Positions 36,301 through 50,539 of a stretch of DNA of 64,000 nucleotides are shown here, piece after piece. The stretch spans positions 31,335 to 95,334 of the forward strand of contig JAVXUO010001364.1 of assembly GCA_033065855.1 (NCBI GenBank). Direction: 5' to 3'. The notes below the pieces were generated by a model. It did no database searches and had not been told where the DNA came from. It was given only the letters and a program-made list of their open reading frames with translations. The translations under genes and the position numbers were made by a program. The number at the start of each line of letters is the position of its first letter. Within the stretch, counting starts at the first letter, position 1. This stretch comes from Escallonia rubra. Its lineage: Eukaryota; Streptophyta; Magnoliopsida; Escalloniales; Escalloniaceae.

Positions 36301-39300
36301 AACATTATTGATAGTCATTGAATTTGGTCACTCAACTATATTCCTTTTATCAGATCTGAGTTTGGACGCTCATTTTTCACTTCATTGGTCTACTTTGTGA
36401 ATCCAAATACCCAATCATATCGTTCTTACATGTGGTCTGCAAACATGGAGACGTGGACATCATTAGTTTCAGGGCGAGTATAAGCGCTATCATTTAAGAT
36501 ATGCGCTTTATTATGGCAAGGCTAGTTTAGCCCATTGAGTATTAATTGCATACTATCAGGGGTTAGATTTTCCTACTTAAAGCATTGTCATATCGGGATA
36601 TTGCACACATTTAATGCCAAAGGAGCTGAAATTTCGAGTGTTTCACCTTTTGAGCTTTATCTTTTACAGAAATTATATGAACACGGGGCAAGAAATTTTT
36701 GGATTCACAATACAGGTCCTTTGGGGTGCTTACCGGAAACTATTGAACAATTTGGAACTGATCCATCGGATGAGGTAGGATGTGTCATCAAGCAGAACCA
36801 CGCTGCTAAATATTTCAACCTTCAGCTTCAAGTGATGTGCAGTAGATTGCAGGACTTGTATCAAGATGCCAAGATCACATATGTCGACATATTTGCAATA
36901 AAATATAATCTCATGGTGGAGTACACTACATTGGGTTAGTATGTCCTTTTACTTTGCATAGCCTTACAACTTCATAACACCTGACTAAAACAGAATTTCC
37001 ATGTATACATAGTTTAGTTCTAGCCATCCATTTTAAATTAATTGAAACGACTCAAGAGAGATCCGAAAGCTTTAATCTTCAAATTCTAGGCATTACTTGG
37101 ATCAATAGTTTCAGTACACCTAAAGTGGCCATAATTTTTCTTTTTATTTTCTTAAGTGGATCAAACACTCGAACTAAACTGAGTATCCCAAAAAAAAAAA
37201 ATTCAAACTGAAATGGGCATCCAAAAACAATTTGATAAAGGTCGGAAAGAGATGTACAATGCTTATATGCTTTAAAGCTCCAATTCCGATATATGTTAGA
37301 TTTTTTCCTTTGTATTCTCTATTCTACTACATAATGAAATAAAGTTGCATGTGTACTATTAAGATACCCCACATGGGAGTTCGTATGAGCTCGAAATTAT
37401 GAGATAACGAAATATTGGCAAAGAAAATAACAAAAATGTGCACAATATGGTGAGACGTGGCACATTCTCTTTGCATCTTTGAAGGAAGTCCTTCACTTCC
37501 TTTACTGAGAATAGCTATATCCGCACGCCTAATTTGGCAGAAATGATGGTCCTTGTTGAAAAGGACAATCATAAGAGCTGACAACGAGGAGAAACCATGA
37601 TGTAAGAGTAAGCACGGGCTGCCTACCGAACTCCACAGCTTGTTTAATAAAAGGTCGTCACTAAATCACATCAAGACACGAAAAATACAGTGAAGGACAT
37701 ATTTAAACAGTAACTGACATGGGTGAAAAATTAACGGATAGGGCAACTATCAAAGTTGCGTTTATTCAGAACCGAACTATTATATGCTACATAAAAAATC
37801 TTCAAAAGAAGGGGCATCTTGAGTGTAAATCTTACTTGAATTTATGCAATGATCTTTACAAAGTTTTGTAAGCCTCAAATTATTTAAAAACCTAGAAAAT
37901 AAAATCAACACACCTATATTATATAAATAAAGATTCTAGAGAGATTCAAATCTTCCACGTACTCAACTTGTGTTTAGGATTAATTACCAATTATGATAAC
38001 AAATTAAAATCCTCGAAGTTTGTTTTCCTTTCTTCAATCTCTCTACAAGCCAGAACTAAGTATATCAATAAAACAAAATTTAACTAGGTTTTTTTTTTTT
38101 TTTAATCTAAGTTTAGTAAATAACTAAAATATTCCCAAAGATATATCACTTATTCAAAAGTACCCAATAAGATAACTAACATTATGAAGATAACCTAAAA
38201 CATAAAAGTAATTAATAGTAGACTCTTTTGGTCTTACAACTACGGTCTACCTTTGGGTTAAGATCAAACCACCATACAACCCCTTGGTGTTATGCAAACG
38301 CTAAGAATCAAACTTTAACAAACTCAAAGCTCAAAACTTGACGGCCCAAAACTTTGTCACAAGTTCCTTGGAAGAAATATCTTGCAAAATTCAAGCTCTC
38401 TCTAGGGAGAAGATGTCTGCAATTAAAGCTCTAATCATTGAGAAATGAGAGAATTTATGACTTAAAAAATATTCACTTTAAATCCATGAGTATTTCACAA
38501 AAATGCTCTTATTAATGATGTTATGTGGCAAATGAAGGCTTAGAATGTCGTTTCTATGACTTAAAGAATATTCATCTATGATATATGATGAAACCCCAAA
38601 TCATTTTTATAGTTGAACATAAATTCTAGCTAGCCTTTAATGGAAGATTAAACATGAATTTTTAATTTTGGAAGATTAAACATCAACTCTGGGAGCTTAC
38701 AGTTGACAATATACTAGCCAAGGGACCCGTGCAATGCACAGAACGTTCTCTAATTTCTCAAATCTTGTCTAATATTTATTTATATAGATACTTTACAACT
38801 ATTAATTTTCCTAACTTTCTCAAAATATGTTATAAAATGTGCTTTTATAGATTGTTTATAACTGTTATTGTTTAAATTGCCGGCAAGAAATTTACTACAT
38901 AGAAGATTGCCTTTGAATATAACTTTTAAAAAATTTGCATTATAAAAACATATACTTTAGCAACAAAGGTAGAATGCATGATTTAATATGATTAGTTTTT
39001 ACTCGCAAATAAGATGTGAACATTATAATTAAAAGAAAACCTTCATATAGACTTAGGATGCCTTTTCAATAACGTTTCGCGACGACATATGGCGACGATC
39101 TCATACTACTATTTAACTGAATTAAAATTTTTTATTTTAATATTTGGAGCATTGTAGATATAATTGCTAGCATGTATCAATGATATATCCGGAACCAATA
39201 TGATTAAAAAAAAGTCAGTTATTTGTACCCTCACTTTCGATTTTTTGCATTGTGAGTTTAATATAGTAAAGATTGTTAATACTTAATGACTGGTGGTGTA

Positions 39301-41268
39301 TATGAACCTCAATCTTCCTATAAGCATAAATGTCAAATTCACTCACATTCTTTGTTCATGAGAAACTCTGTGTGTGTTTTTTGTCCCGTGCATAATGAAA
39401 AGGAAAAATATCATTGAAAGTGTTTCTATCTATACAAAACTTATTAAAGTTTTGTTAACATGACTTAATGAAAATACCATTGGAATATTAGATTAGTGTA
39501 GCCCGAGGCTAGAAAGTGGTTAACCACAAAAACATCATCTTGCCAAATTAATGAAACTTTAAGGAATCAAAATGTGGGACCAAAATCAAATCGGAAGATA
39601 AAAGTCATTCTAGAAAAAAAAAAACATTTACTGCTTCTAGTCCTCGATATAGTTTATATACCTTCAAGTTGCTGGTAGAACTAACCTAAAATCATTATGT
39701 TTTTATTTAAGTTGATTGCTTATCCACTTAAGATTCTCGGCGTAACCCGTCCACGAATACTATACTAATACAACCTCCAAATATCTTAGAGCTATCATTG
39801 CCACTACAAATCCAGTTAACTTCACCATAGCCATAACTTTTGCCCATCAATGCACTTTCATGTTTCTATCGTCAGCTTTTTTAGGTTCATCACTTGTTCG
39901 ATCCATCTTTAGATCATATATAACTTATCAATCAGTACTATAATGTACATTAATATTACCTCGAAACACCTTAGTGCTACTATTACAACAACTCTAACAA
40001 CAACCATCACCTCTTGCACTACCACCGTTTAGTTAAGACTATCACCGCCACAAGCATCAGCATACTACACGTGAGCACCGCTACAACCACTTGTTGTCAC
40101 AACTATTACAAATCTCACTACCAACACTCCAATTCTACCACAATAATTATCACTATCGTAATCAGCCAGGCTGATCACTGGCATAATTGTATATATTACC
40201 ACCCTCACACTCTCACATCTAGCACCGACATTTTGGTTATACCATTACCACCCTGGGGCCACCCAGGCTTCTCCCTTTTTGTAGTTGTCTATGAAGGGTA
40301 AATGATTCTTATAACTAATTTATCTTTTCGTCTATTTTATTATACAAACTTATTCTCAGCTTGTCACAAATTATTCTTCAATCAATTCTAATTTTTTTTG
40401 GAGATCCAATATAATTGGTTCTAAATATTTTGTTCATATTGTGCGTAACATGTTAGATTTTAAGAAGATTGGTGCAAAATAATAAAGCTTATGTAGAAAT
40501 AAGATTTCTTTAAAAAAGAACAAAAAACACCAAAACAAATAGGATGATGTTTTGCATAACTAAAAGAGGTAAAAAAGAAAATATACACTAAGAAAAACTT
40601 ACCTTTTAATTTGTAAAGATTAGTCATTAATTTAATACATGATTTTTGTTGTCTACATTTGCGGGATTTTATTTATATTTACGAGATTTATATTTTATTT
40701 GTTTTATGTGTTTTTAAGAAGTTACTAGCCCAAATTGAAGCATTTTTAGATTATACAGAATTTAAAATTATTAGATTTTGTTTTTTAATTTTATAAGATT
40801 TATAAAATTCGGGCCAATGATCATACTAAAGAATTAGTATGTAGGGTATGATTTTCGTATTTTACATTTTTGAGATTACTTTTGAGGTTTTAATAATAAA
40901 AAATAAGGCCTAATGTATAAGTATATTGATTACGTAGAGTTTTAGAAGGTGTATAATTAGTTTCTTAGTTTTATAAATGTTAAAAATATTGCATAAATTA
41001 TATGTACGAGTTTTTTAATAATAAACTATTGTTAAGAGTTAAATAGAGTAGAAAAAGAAAAGAATACCAAAACAAATATGATTCATGAATTTTATATATC
41101 TAATTCAAAAGAGTTGGACTCTAGACAAAGAGATCAACAAAGTTACTGAATACCACATGCAAAGTTGAAGCTTACGTGGCAGAAGAAGAATGCTCTTATA
41201 AAGTCCTACTTGTCGCAAAGATAGAGTTTCAAAAATCCTTTGTCTCGCAATTTTAAACAAAGATTTAA

Positions 41269-41363
<95 letters not shown>

Positions 41364-44300
41364 CTGATAAAATCAACACACCTATATTATATAAATAAAG
41401 ATTCTAGAGAGATTCAAATCTTCCACATACTCGACTTGTGTTTAGGATTAATTACCAATTATGGCAACAAATTAAAATCCTCGAAGTCTGTTTTCCTTTC
41501 TTCAATCTCTCTATAAGCCAGAACTAAGTATATCAATAAAACAAAATTTAACTAGGTTTTTTATTTATTTATCTAAGTTTAGTAAATAACTAAAATATTC
41601 CCAAAGATATATTACTTATTCAAAAGTACCCAATAAGATAACTAACATTATGAAGATAACCTAAAACATAAAAGTAATTGATAGTAGACTCTTTTGGTCT
41701 TACAACTACGGTCTACCTTTGGGTTAAGATCAAACCACCATGTAACCCCTTGGTTTTATGCAAACACTAAGAATCAAACTTTAACAAACTCAAAGCTCAA
41801 AACTTGACAGCCCAAAACTTTGTCACAAGTTCCTTGGAAGAAATTTCTTGCAAAATTCAAGCTCTCTCTAGGGAAAAGATGTCTGCAATTAAAGCTCTAA
41901 TCATTGAGAAAATGAGAGAATTGATGACTTAAAGAATATTCTCTTGAAATCAATGAGTATTTCACAAAAATGCTCTTATTAATGATGTTATGCGGCAAAT
42001 GAAGGCTTAGAATGTCGTTTCTATGACTTAAAGAATATTCATCTATGATATATGATGAAACCTCAAATCATTTTTATAGTTGAACATAAATTCTAGCTAG
42101 CCCTTAATGGAAGATTAAACATGAATTTTTAATTTTGGAAGATTAAACATCAACTCTGGGAGCTTACAGTTGACAATATACTAGCCAAGGGACCCGTGCA
42201 ATGCACAGAGCGTTCTCTAATTTCTCAAATATTGTCTAATATTTATTTCTATAGATACTTTACAACTATTAATTTTCCTAACTTTCTCAAAATATGTTAT
42301 AAAATGTGCTTTTATAGATTGTTTATAACTGTTATTATTTGAATTGCCGGCAAGAAATTTACTACATAGAAGATTGCCTTTGAATATAACTTTTAAAAAA
42401 TTTGCATTATAAAAACATATACTTTAGCAACAAAGGTAGAATGCATGATTTAATATGATTAGTTTTTACTCGCAAATAAGATGTGAACATTATAATTAAA
42501 AGAAAACCTTCATATAGACTTAGGATGCCTTTTCAATAACGTTTCGCGACGACATATGGCGACAATCTCGTACTACTATTTAACTGAATTTAAATTTTTT
42601 ATTTTAATATTTGGAGCATTGTAGATATAATCGCTAGCATGTATCAATGATATATCCGGAACCAATATGATTAAAAAAAAGTCAGTTATTTGTACCCTCA
42701 CTTTCGATTTTTTGCATTGTGAGTTTAATATAGTAAAGAGTGTTATAACTTAATGACTGGCGGTGTATACGAACCTCAATCTTCCTATAAGCATAAATGT
42801 CAAATTCACTCACATTCTTTGTTCATGAGAAACTCTGTGTGTGTTTTTTTGTCCCGTGCATAATGGAAAGGAAAAATATCATTGAAAGTGTTTCTATCTA
42901 TACAAAACTTATTAAAGTTTTGTTAACATGACTTAATGAAAATACCATTGGAATATTAGATTAGTGTAGCCTGGGGCTAGAAAGTGGTTAACCACAAAAA
43001 CATCGTCTTGCCAAATTAACGAAACTTTAAGGAATCAATATGTGGGATCAAAATCAAATCGGAAGATAAAAGTCATTCTAGGGAAAAAAAACATTTACTA
43101 CTTCTAGTCCTCGATATAGTTTATATACCTTCAAGTTGCTGGTAGAACTAACCTAAAATCATTATGTTTTTATTTAAGTTCATCGCTTGTCCACTTAAGA
43201 TTCTCGGCGTAACCCGTCCACGAATACTATACTAATATAACCTCCAAATATCTTAGCGCTATCATTGCCACTACAAATGCAGTTACCTTCACCATAGCCA
43301 TAACTTTTGCCCATCAGTGCACTTTCATGTTTCTATCGTCAGCTTTTTTAGGTTCATCACTTGTTCAATCCATCTTTAGATCATAACTTATCAATCAGTA
43401 CTGTAATGTACATTAATATTACCTCGAAACACCTTAGTGCTACTATTACAACAACTCTAACAACAACCATCACCTCTTGCACTACCACCGTTTAGTTAAG
43501 ACTATCACCGCCACAAACATCAGCACACTACACGCGAGCACCGCTACAACCACTTGTTGTCACAACTATTACAAATCTCACTACCAACACTCCAATTCTA
43601 CCAGAACAATTATCACTATCGTAATCAGCAAGGCTGATCACTCGCATAATTGTATATATTACCACCATCACACTCTCACATCTAGCACCGACATTTCGGT
43701 TATACCATTACCACCCTGGGGCCACCCAGGCTTCTCCCTTTTTGTAGTTGTCTACGAAGGGTAAATGATTTTTATAACTAATTTATCTTTTCGTCTCTTT
43801 TATTCTACAAACTTATTCTCAGCTTGTCACAAATTATTCTTCAATCTATTTTAATTTTTCTTGGAGATCCAATATAATTGGTTCTAAATATTTTGTTCAT
43901 ATTGTGTGTAACATGTTAGATTTTAAGAAGATTGGTGCAAAATATGAAAGTTACAATAAAGCTTATGTAGAAATAAGATTTCTTTAAAAAAGAACAAAAA
44001 ACACCAAAACAAATAGGATGATGTTTTGCAAAACTAAAAGAGGTAAAAAAGAAAATATACACTAAGAAAAGCTTACCTTTTAATTTGTAAAGATTAATCA
44101 TTAATTTCATACATGATTTTTGTTGTCTACATTTGCGGAATTTTATTTATATTTACGAGATTTTATTTTATTTGTTTTAGGTGTTTTTAAGAAGTTACTA
44201 GCCCAAATTGAAGCATTTTTGGATTATGTAGAGTTTAAAATTATTAGATTTGGTTTTTTAATTTTATAAGATTTACAAAAGTCGGGCCAATGATCATACT

Positions 44301-44741
44301 AAAGAATTAGTATGTAGGGTATGATTTTCGTATTTTACATTTTTTAGATTACTTTTGAGGTTTTAATAATAAAAAATAAGGCCTAATGTATAAGTATATT
44401 GATTAGGTAGAGTTTTAGAAGGTGTATAATTAGTTTCTTAGTTTTATAAATTTTAAAAATATTCCATAAATTATACCTACGAATTTTTTAATAATAAACT
44501 ATTGTTAAGAGTTAAATAGAGTAGAAAAAGAAAAGAATACCAAAACAAATATGATTCATGAATTTTATATATCTAATTCAAAAGAGTTGGACTCTAGATA
44601 AAGAAACCAACAAAGTTAGGGAATACCACATGCAAAGTTGAAGCTTACGTGGCAGAAGAAGAATGCTCTTATAAAGTCCTACTTGTCGCAAAGATAGAGT
44701 TTCAAAAATCATTTGTCTTGCAATTTTAAACAAAGATTTAA

Positions 44742-44810
<69 letters not shown>

Positions 44811-46114
44811 GAGCTGATCCGTTGAGAGCGCGGGCAAAATAGGAGATCTTGCAAACGCGATCTGGCCGTCCATCCTGAAAGATTTACGGCCCAGATCGCG
44901 CTTTTTTCGAATACTGTCAGTCGTCCGCGACACTATGTCGCGGACGGACTTTTTTACATTTTTGCCCCTCCGCCCGTCCGCTACATTGTATCGCGGACTG
45001 TCCAAATATTTTTTTTAAGTTCGTCCGCTACAGGACGATTTTTTAATAAAAATACAGTCTTGTTCCATCCGCTACAATATGTAGCGGATGAGTAGGCAGC
45101 ACTATTTTTTTTTTCTGTTGCGCATTTTGAACCATCATTATCAGCACCCATCTTTCCATCAATCTGTCGCCACTGTCTTCACACCCACCCACACACACAC
45201 CCATTAGCGCACACATCACGTTTGCCAGTCGCTCACCCACGACCACACCTCCATCAATCGCAGACCCACGGCCTACAGCAGCCACCAACAAAGACGGTGG
45301 TAGTTCGAGAAGATCACGATCACAAAGACGGTGCTACTCCCCTGTCCTTCTTTTTTCACACACAGGCGCACCAATCCCCTCGCCCTCACCTTCTTACGGC
45401 AGCCATGGCTGCTTACCCACGAACACATCACTGTATCTCATTAGAGCCGGAAGCGGAGCTACCTTCCTCCGTCGTCGCCAAAAGCGGAGCTACCTTCCTC
45501 CGTCGTCGCCAGAAGCGGAGCTGCCTTCCTCGGTCGTCGCGCACCAAGAGGCTTCCTCTTCCCTTCGGTTTCTGGCATGGACGAGAGAGAGAGAGTCAGA
45601 GAGTTAATTAGAGAAAGAGAAAACGATGATGAGCGAGAGGAGAGAGAAAGGAAAAATGTCAGAAGATTAGTCCGCTACATAATGTAGCGGACGGAAGCTA
45701 GAGGGTATTTTTGTCAAAAAATCGTCCGCTACATTATGTAGCGGACGTACTAAAAAAAAACGTAAAAAAAAATATTTGGACCTCCGCGATACAGTTTAGC
45801 GGACTTGAATGTTGTCCGGGAAACAATGTAGCGGAAGAGGCGGGGGGGCAAAAAGGTAAAAAAGTCCATCCGCGACATAGTGTCGCGGATGACTGACAGT
45901 ATTCGAAAAAGACACTATCTGGGCCGTCCATCTTTCAGGATGGACGGCCAGATCGCGTTTACAAGATCTCCTATTTTGCTAACGCTCTCAACGGATCAGC
46001 ATGCCTGATCCATTGCCAGCGCTAGCTACATAATGTAGCGGACGTCGTCCGCTACCTTATGTAGCGGACGGCAAAACAGCGCTGGCAAGCCTGCCAGCGC
46101 TGGCAATGGATCAG

Positions 46115-46179
<65 letters not shown>

Positions 46180-49100
46180 CATGGCTGATCACTCGCATAA
46201 TTGCATATATTACTACCCTCACACTCTCACATCTAGCTCCGACATTTCGGTTATACCATTACCACCCGGGGGCCACCCAGGCTTCTCCCTTTTTGTAGTT
46301 GTCTATGAAGGGTAAAGGATTCTTATAACTAATTTATCTTTTCCTCTCTTTTATTCTACAAACTTATTCTCAGCTTGTCACAAATTATTCTTCAATCGAT
46401 TTTAATTTTTCTTGGAGATCCATTATAATTGGTTCTGAATATTTTGTGCATATTGTGCGTAACGAGTTAGATTTTAAGAAGATTGGTGCAAAAGATGAAA
46501 GTTACAATAAAGCTTATGAAGAAATAAGATTTCTTTAAAAAGGAAAAAAAACACCAAAACAAATAGGATGATATTTTGCATAACTAAAAGAGTTAAAAAA
46601 GAAATATACGCTAAGAAAAGCTTACCCTTTGATTCCTAAAGATTAATCTTTAATTCCATACATGATTTTCGTTGTTTACATTTGCGAGATTTTATTTATA
46701 TTTGCGAGATTTTATTTTATTTGTTTTAAGTGTTTTTAGGAAGTTAGTAGCCCAAATTGAAGCATTTTTGGATTATGTAGAGCTTTGAAAATGTTAGATT
46801 TGGTTTTTTAATTTTATAAGATTTACAAAAGGCGGGCCAAAGATCATACTAAAGTAGGGTATGATTTTCGTATTTTACATTTTTGCGAATTTATATTGTT
46901 ATTTTAAAGTACTTTTGAGGTTTTAATAATCAAAATTAAAGGCCTAATGTATAAGTATATTGATTAGGTAGGGTTTTAAAAGGTGTATAATTAATTTCTT
47001 AGTTTTATAAAGTTTAAAAATATTGCATAAATTGTACCTGCGAATTTTTTAATAATAAATTATAGTTAAGAGTTAACTAGAGTAGAAAAAGAAAAGAATT
47101 CCAAAACAAATAGGATTCATGAATTTTATATATCTAATTGAAAATAGTTGGACTCTAAATAAAGAGACCAACTAAGTTAGGGGACTACCACATTTAAAGT
47201 TGAAGCTTACGTGGCAGAAGAAGAAGGTTCTTAAAAAGTCATACTTGTCGCAAAGATAGAGTTCCAAAAATCCTATGTGTCGCAGTTTTAAACAAATGTT
47301 ATAACTTTTTATATATACTTGTCCAGTAACCCGGGCAAGGCCCGGGTTGGTTATTTAACGACTTATGTATTCGTACGTTTAGTGTCAGTATATTCTGGTA
47401 GAGTTAAAGTTCGTTATTTAGGCGTTATGTCGATGATTTTGAACAAAGTTTTATTTATATTCGCGTGAAGCGAACTATGAAATTCAGTATATGTCGCATT
47501 CATGTATTTCATATATAAGTATCATCATAATATAAAGAAACCCTAAAAAAAATATAAAACTGAAAATGTTCCAAAATAGTAAATATCGAACTAATTCTAC
47601 ATTTATTACATTGGTAAAATATCGTACGATTACAAACGATAGTTAAAGATAATATTAAAAGAACAATCATGCGGTTCTTTTTAAGTATTATTATATCACT
47701 ATGCGATTGAGTAAAAGATGCGCAAATGGATAAAATTTTTGTTTAAGTCTAATTTATCGTATAGACTGTGATAGAAGGGGCTGCAATGACTTAGGATTAA
47801 CAAAAAAAAATTTATGTTCAGTTACTTTATTTTTTTTCTTTATAGATTATTGATTAAGTTCTAATTTTATAATATATTCTAGTGATTATAGTAATGCCTA
47901 AGTTCTAATAATTTCATTTGTTCATTAAGAGTATAAAGCAATCCTGAATTATGAGCTACAATATTTATTTTAACAACTACCTATATTTTTCATATCTAAA
48001 GTTTATTTAAGTGCTAGTAATCTTTTTAATTTCTAGTAAGCTTCAACAATAATTCTAATATAAAATTTTGTCTCTCATGTTTTTACATTCTTTCTTATTT
48101 AGAGTTTTCTAAAATGCAGGTAATATCTTTTACTCTTTAAATTTTTGGATCTTATCTTGTTGAATACTTTAGGTGATAAAAGTCATAATAAAATACCAAT
48201 AATTTAATTTTTTTAATTAAGTATTAGTATAAAAAAATTTCCAACTTATGAGATATAAAATTATTTCAATATATAAATTTGTCTCACGTTTTTACATTAT
48301 TTATTAGTTAGAGTTTTCTTAAAGCGCGAATAAACTAATAATTGATGACACACAGAGCTTATGACTTGATACTTATAATTGATTTTTTTTCACATTTTAA
48401 ATGAGTATATGATTTCAGTTTGAGAGGTTGAGGTAATCTAACTAAAAATTAATTTGTGAAAGTGAATTTCTATTTTGGCATTTTAAAGTGTGTTTGAACA
48501 ATAAGTCAAATAAGGTGTGATTCCATTTTGTTTTTAGGTGTGTATGATTTTCATTTCAAAGTTTGCGCTATTTAAGTAAAACTAATTCTTGAATGCAGAT
48601 CTATTTTGATATTTTGAAGTATTTTAAAAAATTAAATCCTTTTTGGTTTGTATATTGCTTTTGTAATATAAAAAAGAAAAAAAAACTTTATTTTTTTAGT
48701 ATAGTCTTTATTTTGATACATGATTGTCGTAGTTTTCTTTAATTTTTTTAAAGTGCTCCTGATGTTTTAATAGTCAAAATCAAAGCTCAATATATAAATA
48801 CACGTCTGTAGAATATAGCTTTAAATGTTGTACAATTGATTTTCTAGTTTTATATTTATTTACAAATATTGGGACAATTATACTAAAAAAATTTCAATTA
48901 TAAATTGTAGTACAAAGTTAATAAGTAGGGGATGATTTTAGTATTATTTTATTTTGTTATTTTGAAATATTTTTTAAGTGTTAAAAGTTAAAATTAAGGC
49001 CTAATATATGAGTATGTGAGTTTTAGAAGGTGTAGAAAACTAACTCTACACCTTCTAAAACTCTATTTAATCAATATATCAACATACTAGGACTTAATTT

Positions 49101-50484
49101 TGAGTATTAATACCTCAAGAAAACTTTATGATAACAAAAGAAAAACTCAAAAATATTAAAAAAAGGTAAAATAGTTTTTAAATTATATTCAAAAGATCTT
49201 GATTTGTAAATTATTTATCTTTGATTTCATACATGATTTTTGTATTTTACATTTTTGAGATCTTTATTTTATTTTAAAAGTGCTTTTTGAGGTGTTAGTA
49301 GTGAAAGTTAAGACCTTATATGTTGGCATATTGAATTGGTAAAGTTTTAAAAGCTGCAGAATTGGCTTTCTATTCTTATAAAGTTTAGTGAAATTATGCC
49401 AATAATACCCAAAAAAATTTAATAATAAATTATAGTGAAGAGTCATGATGCATGTGTAACTTTGGTAAGTAGATGTTTTTAAAATACTTTTGATGTATTA
49501 GTAGTGAAAATTAAGACCTTATACGTTAGTATATTAAATAGCTAGAAGGTGCAAAATTAATTTTTTACTCTTATAAAGTTTAGTAAAATTATACCGATAA
49601 TACCTACGAATTTTTTAATAATAAATTATAATAAAGAGTCATGATGCACGCGTGACTTTAATAAGTAGATGTTTTTAAAGCACTTTTGGGGTGGTAGTAG
49701 TGAAAAATAAGACCTTATATATTAGTGTAATGAATATGTAGAGTTCAAGAAGGTGCAAAATTAATTTTCTACTCTTATAAAGTTTAGTGAAATAATGCCA
49801 ATAATACATGCAAATTTTTTAATAATAAATTATAGTAAGAGTCATAATGCACGTGTTACTTTAATAAGTAGAGGTTTTTAAAGTAATTTTGGGATGTTAG
49901 TAATAATAATTAAGACCTTATATGTTAGTATATTGAATATGTAGAGTTTTAGAAGGTGCAGAATCGATTTTCTACTCTTATAAAATTTAGTGAAATTATG
50001 CCAATAATATATGTGAATTTTGTTAATAATAAGTTATAGTAATGAGTCATGATGCATGTGTAACTTTAATACTTAAAGTATTTTTGAGGTATTAGTAGTG
50101 AAAATTAAGACTTTATATGTAAGTATATTGAATGGGTAGAGTTTTAGAAGGTGCATAATTAATTTTCTACTCTTATAAAGGTTAGTAAAATTATGTCAAT
50201 AATACCTGTAAATTTTTTAATAATAAATTATAGTAAAGAGTCATGGTACATGTGCGTCTTTAATAAGTAGAAGTGAGAAATGAATGTGATATCAAAAGAA
50301 AGAATCATGGTGCATATGTATCTCTAATAAGTAGAAGTGAAAAAGAAATGTGATATCAAAATAAACAGGATGACGTGTAATAAGTAGAAGGCGATTACAT
50401 GTCGTAAAAATCAAAAGGGGTAAAAAGGGAAAAGAATACTAAAAAAAACTTATGTGTCGCCTCCGCAACGCCAAATGCTTTGTC

Positions 50485-50539
<55 letters not shown>

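Noticed and set aside
40014..43764. Two near-identical 95-codon frames (40014-40301 and 43477-43764) as a conserved small protein
   Set aside because: They are copies of the same tandemly duplicated Helitron DNA; the third copy keeps only part. The translation is Thr/His-rich low complexity, and conservation is due to recent duplication.
45222..45611. 129-codon open frame in the centre of the palindromic element as a transposase
   Set aside because: The frame is low-complexity (His/Pro/Arg), includes a tandem repeat, and shows no catalytic motif.
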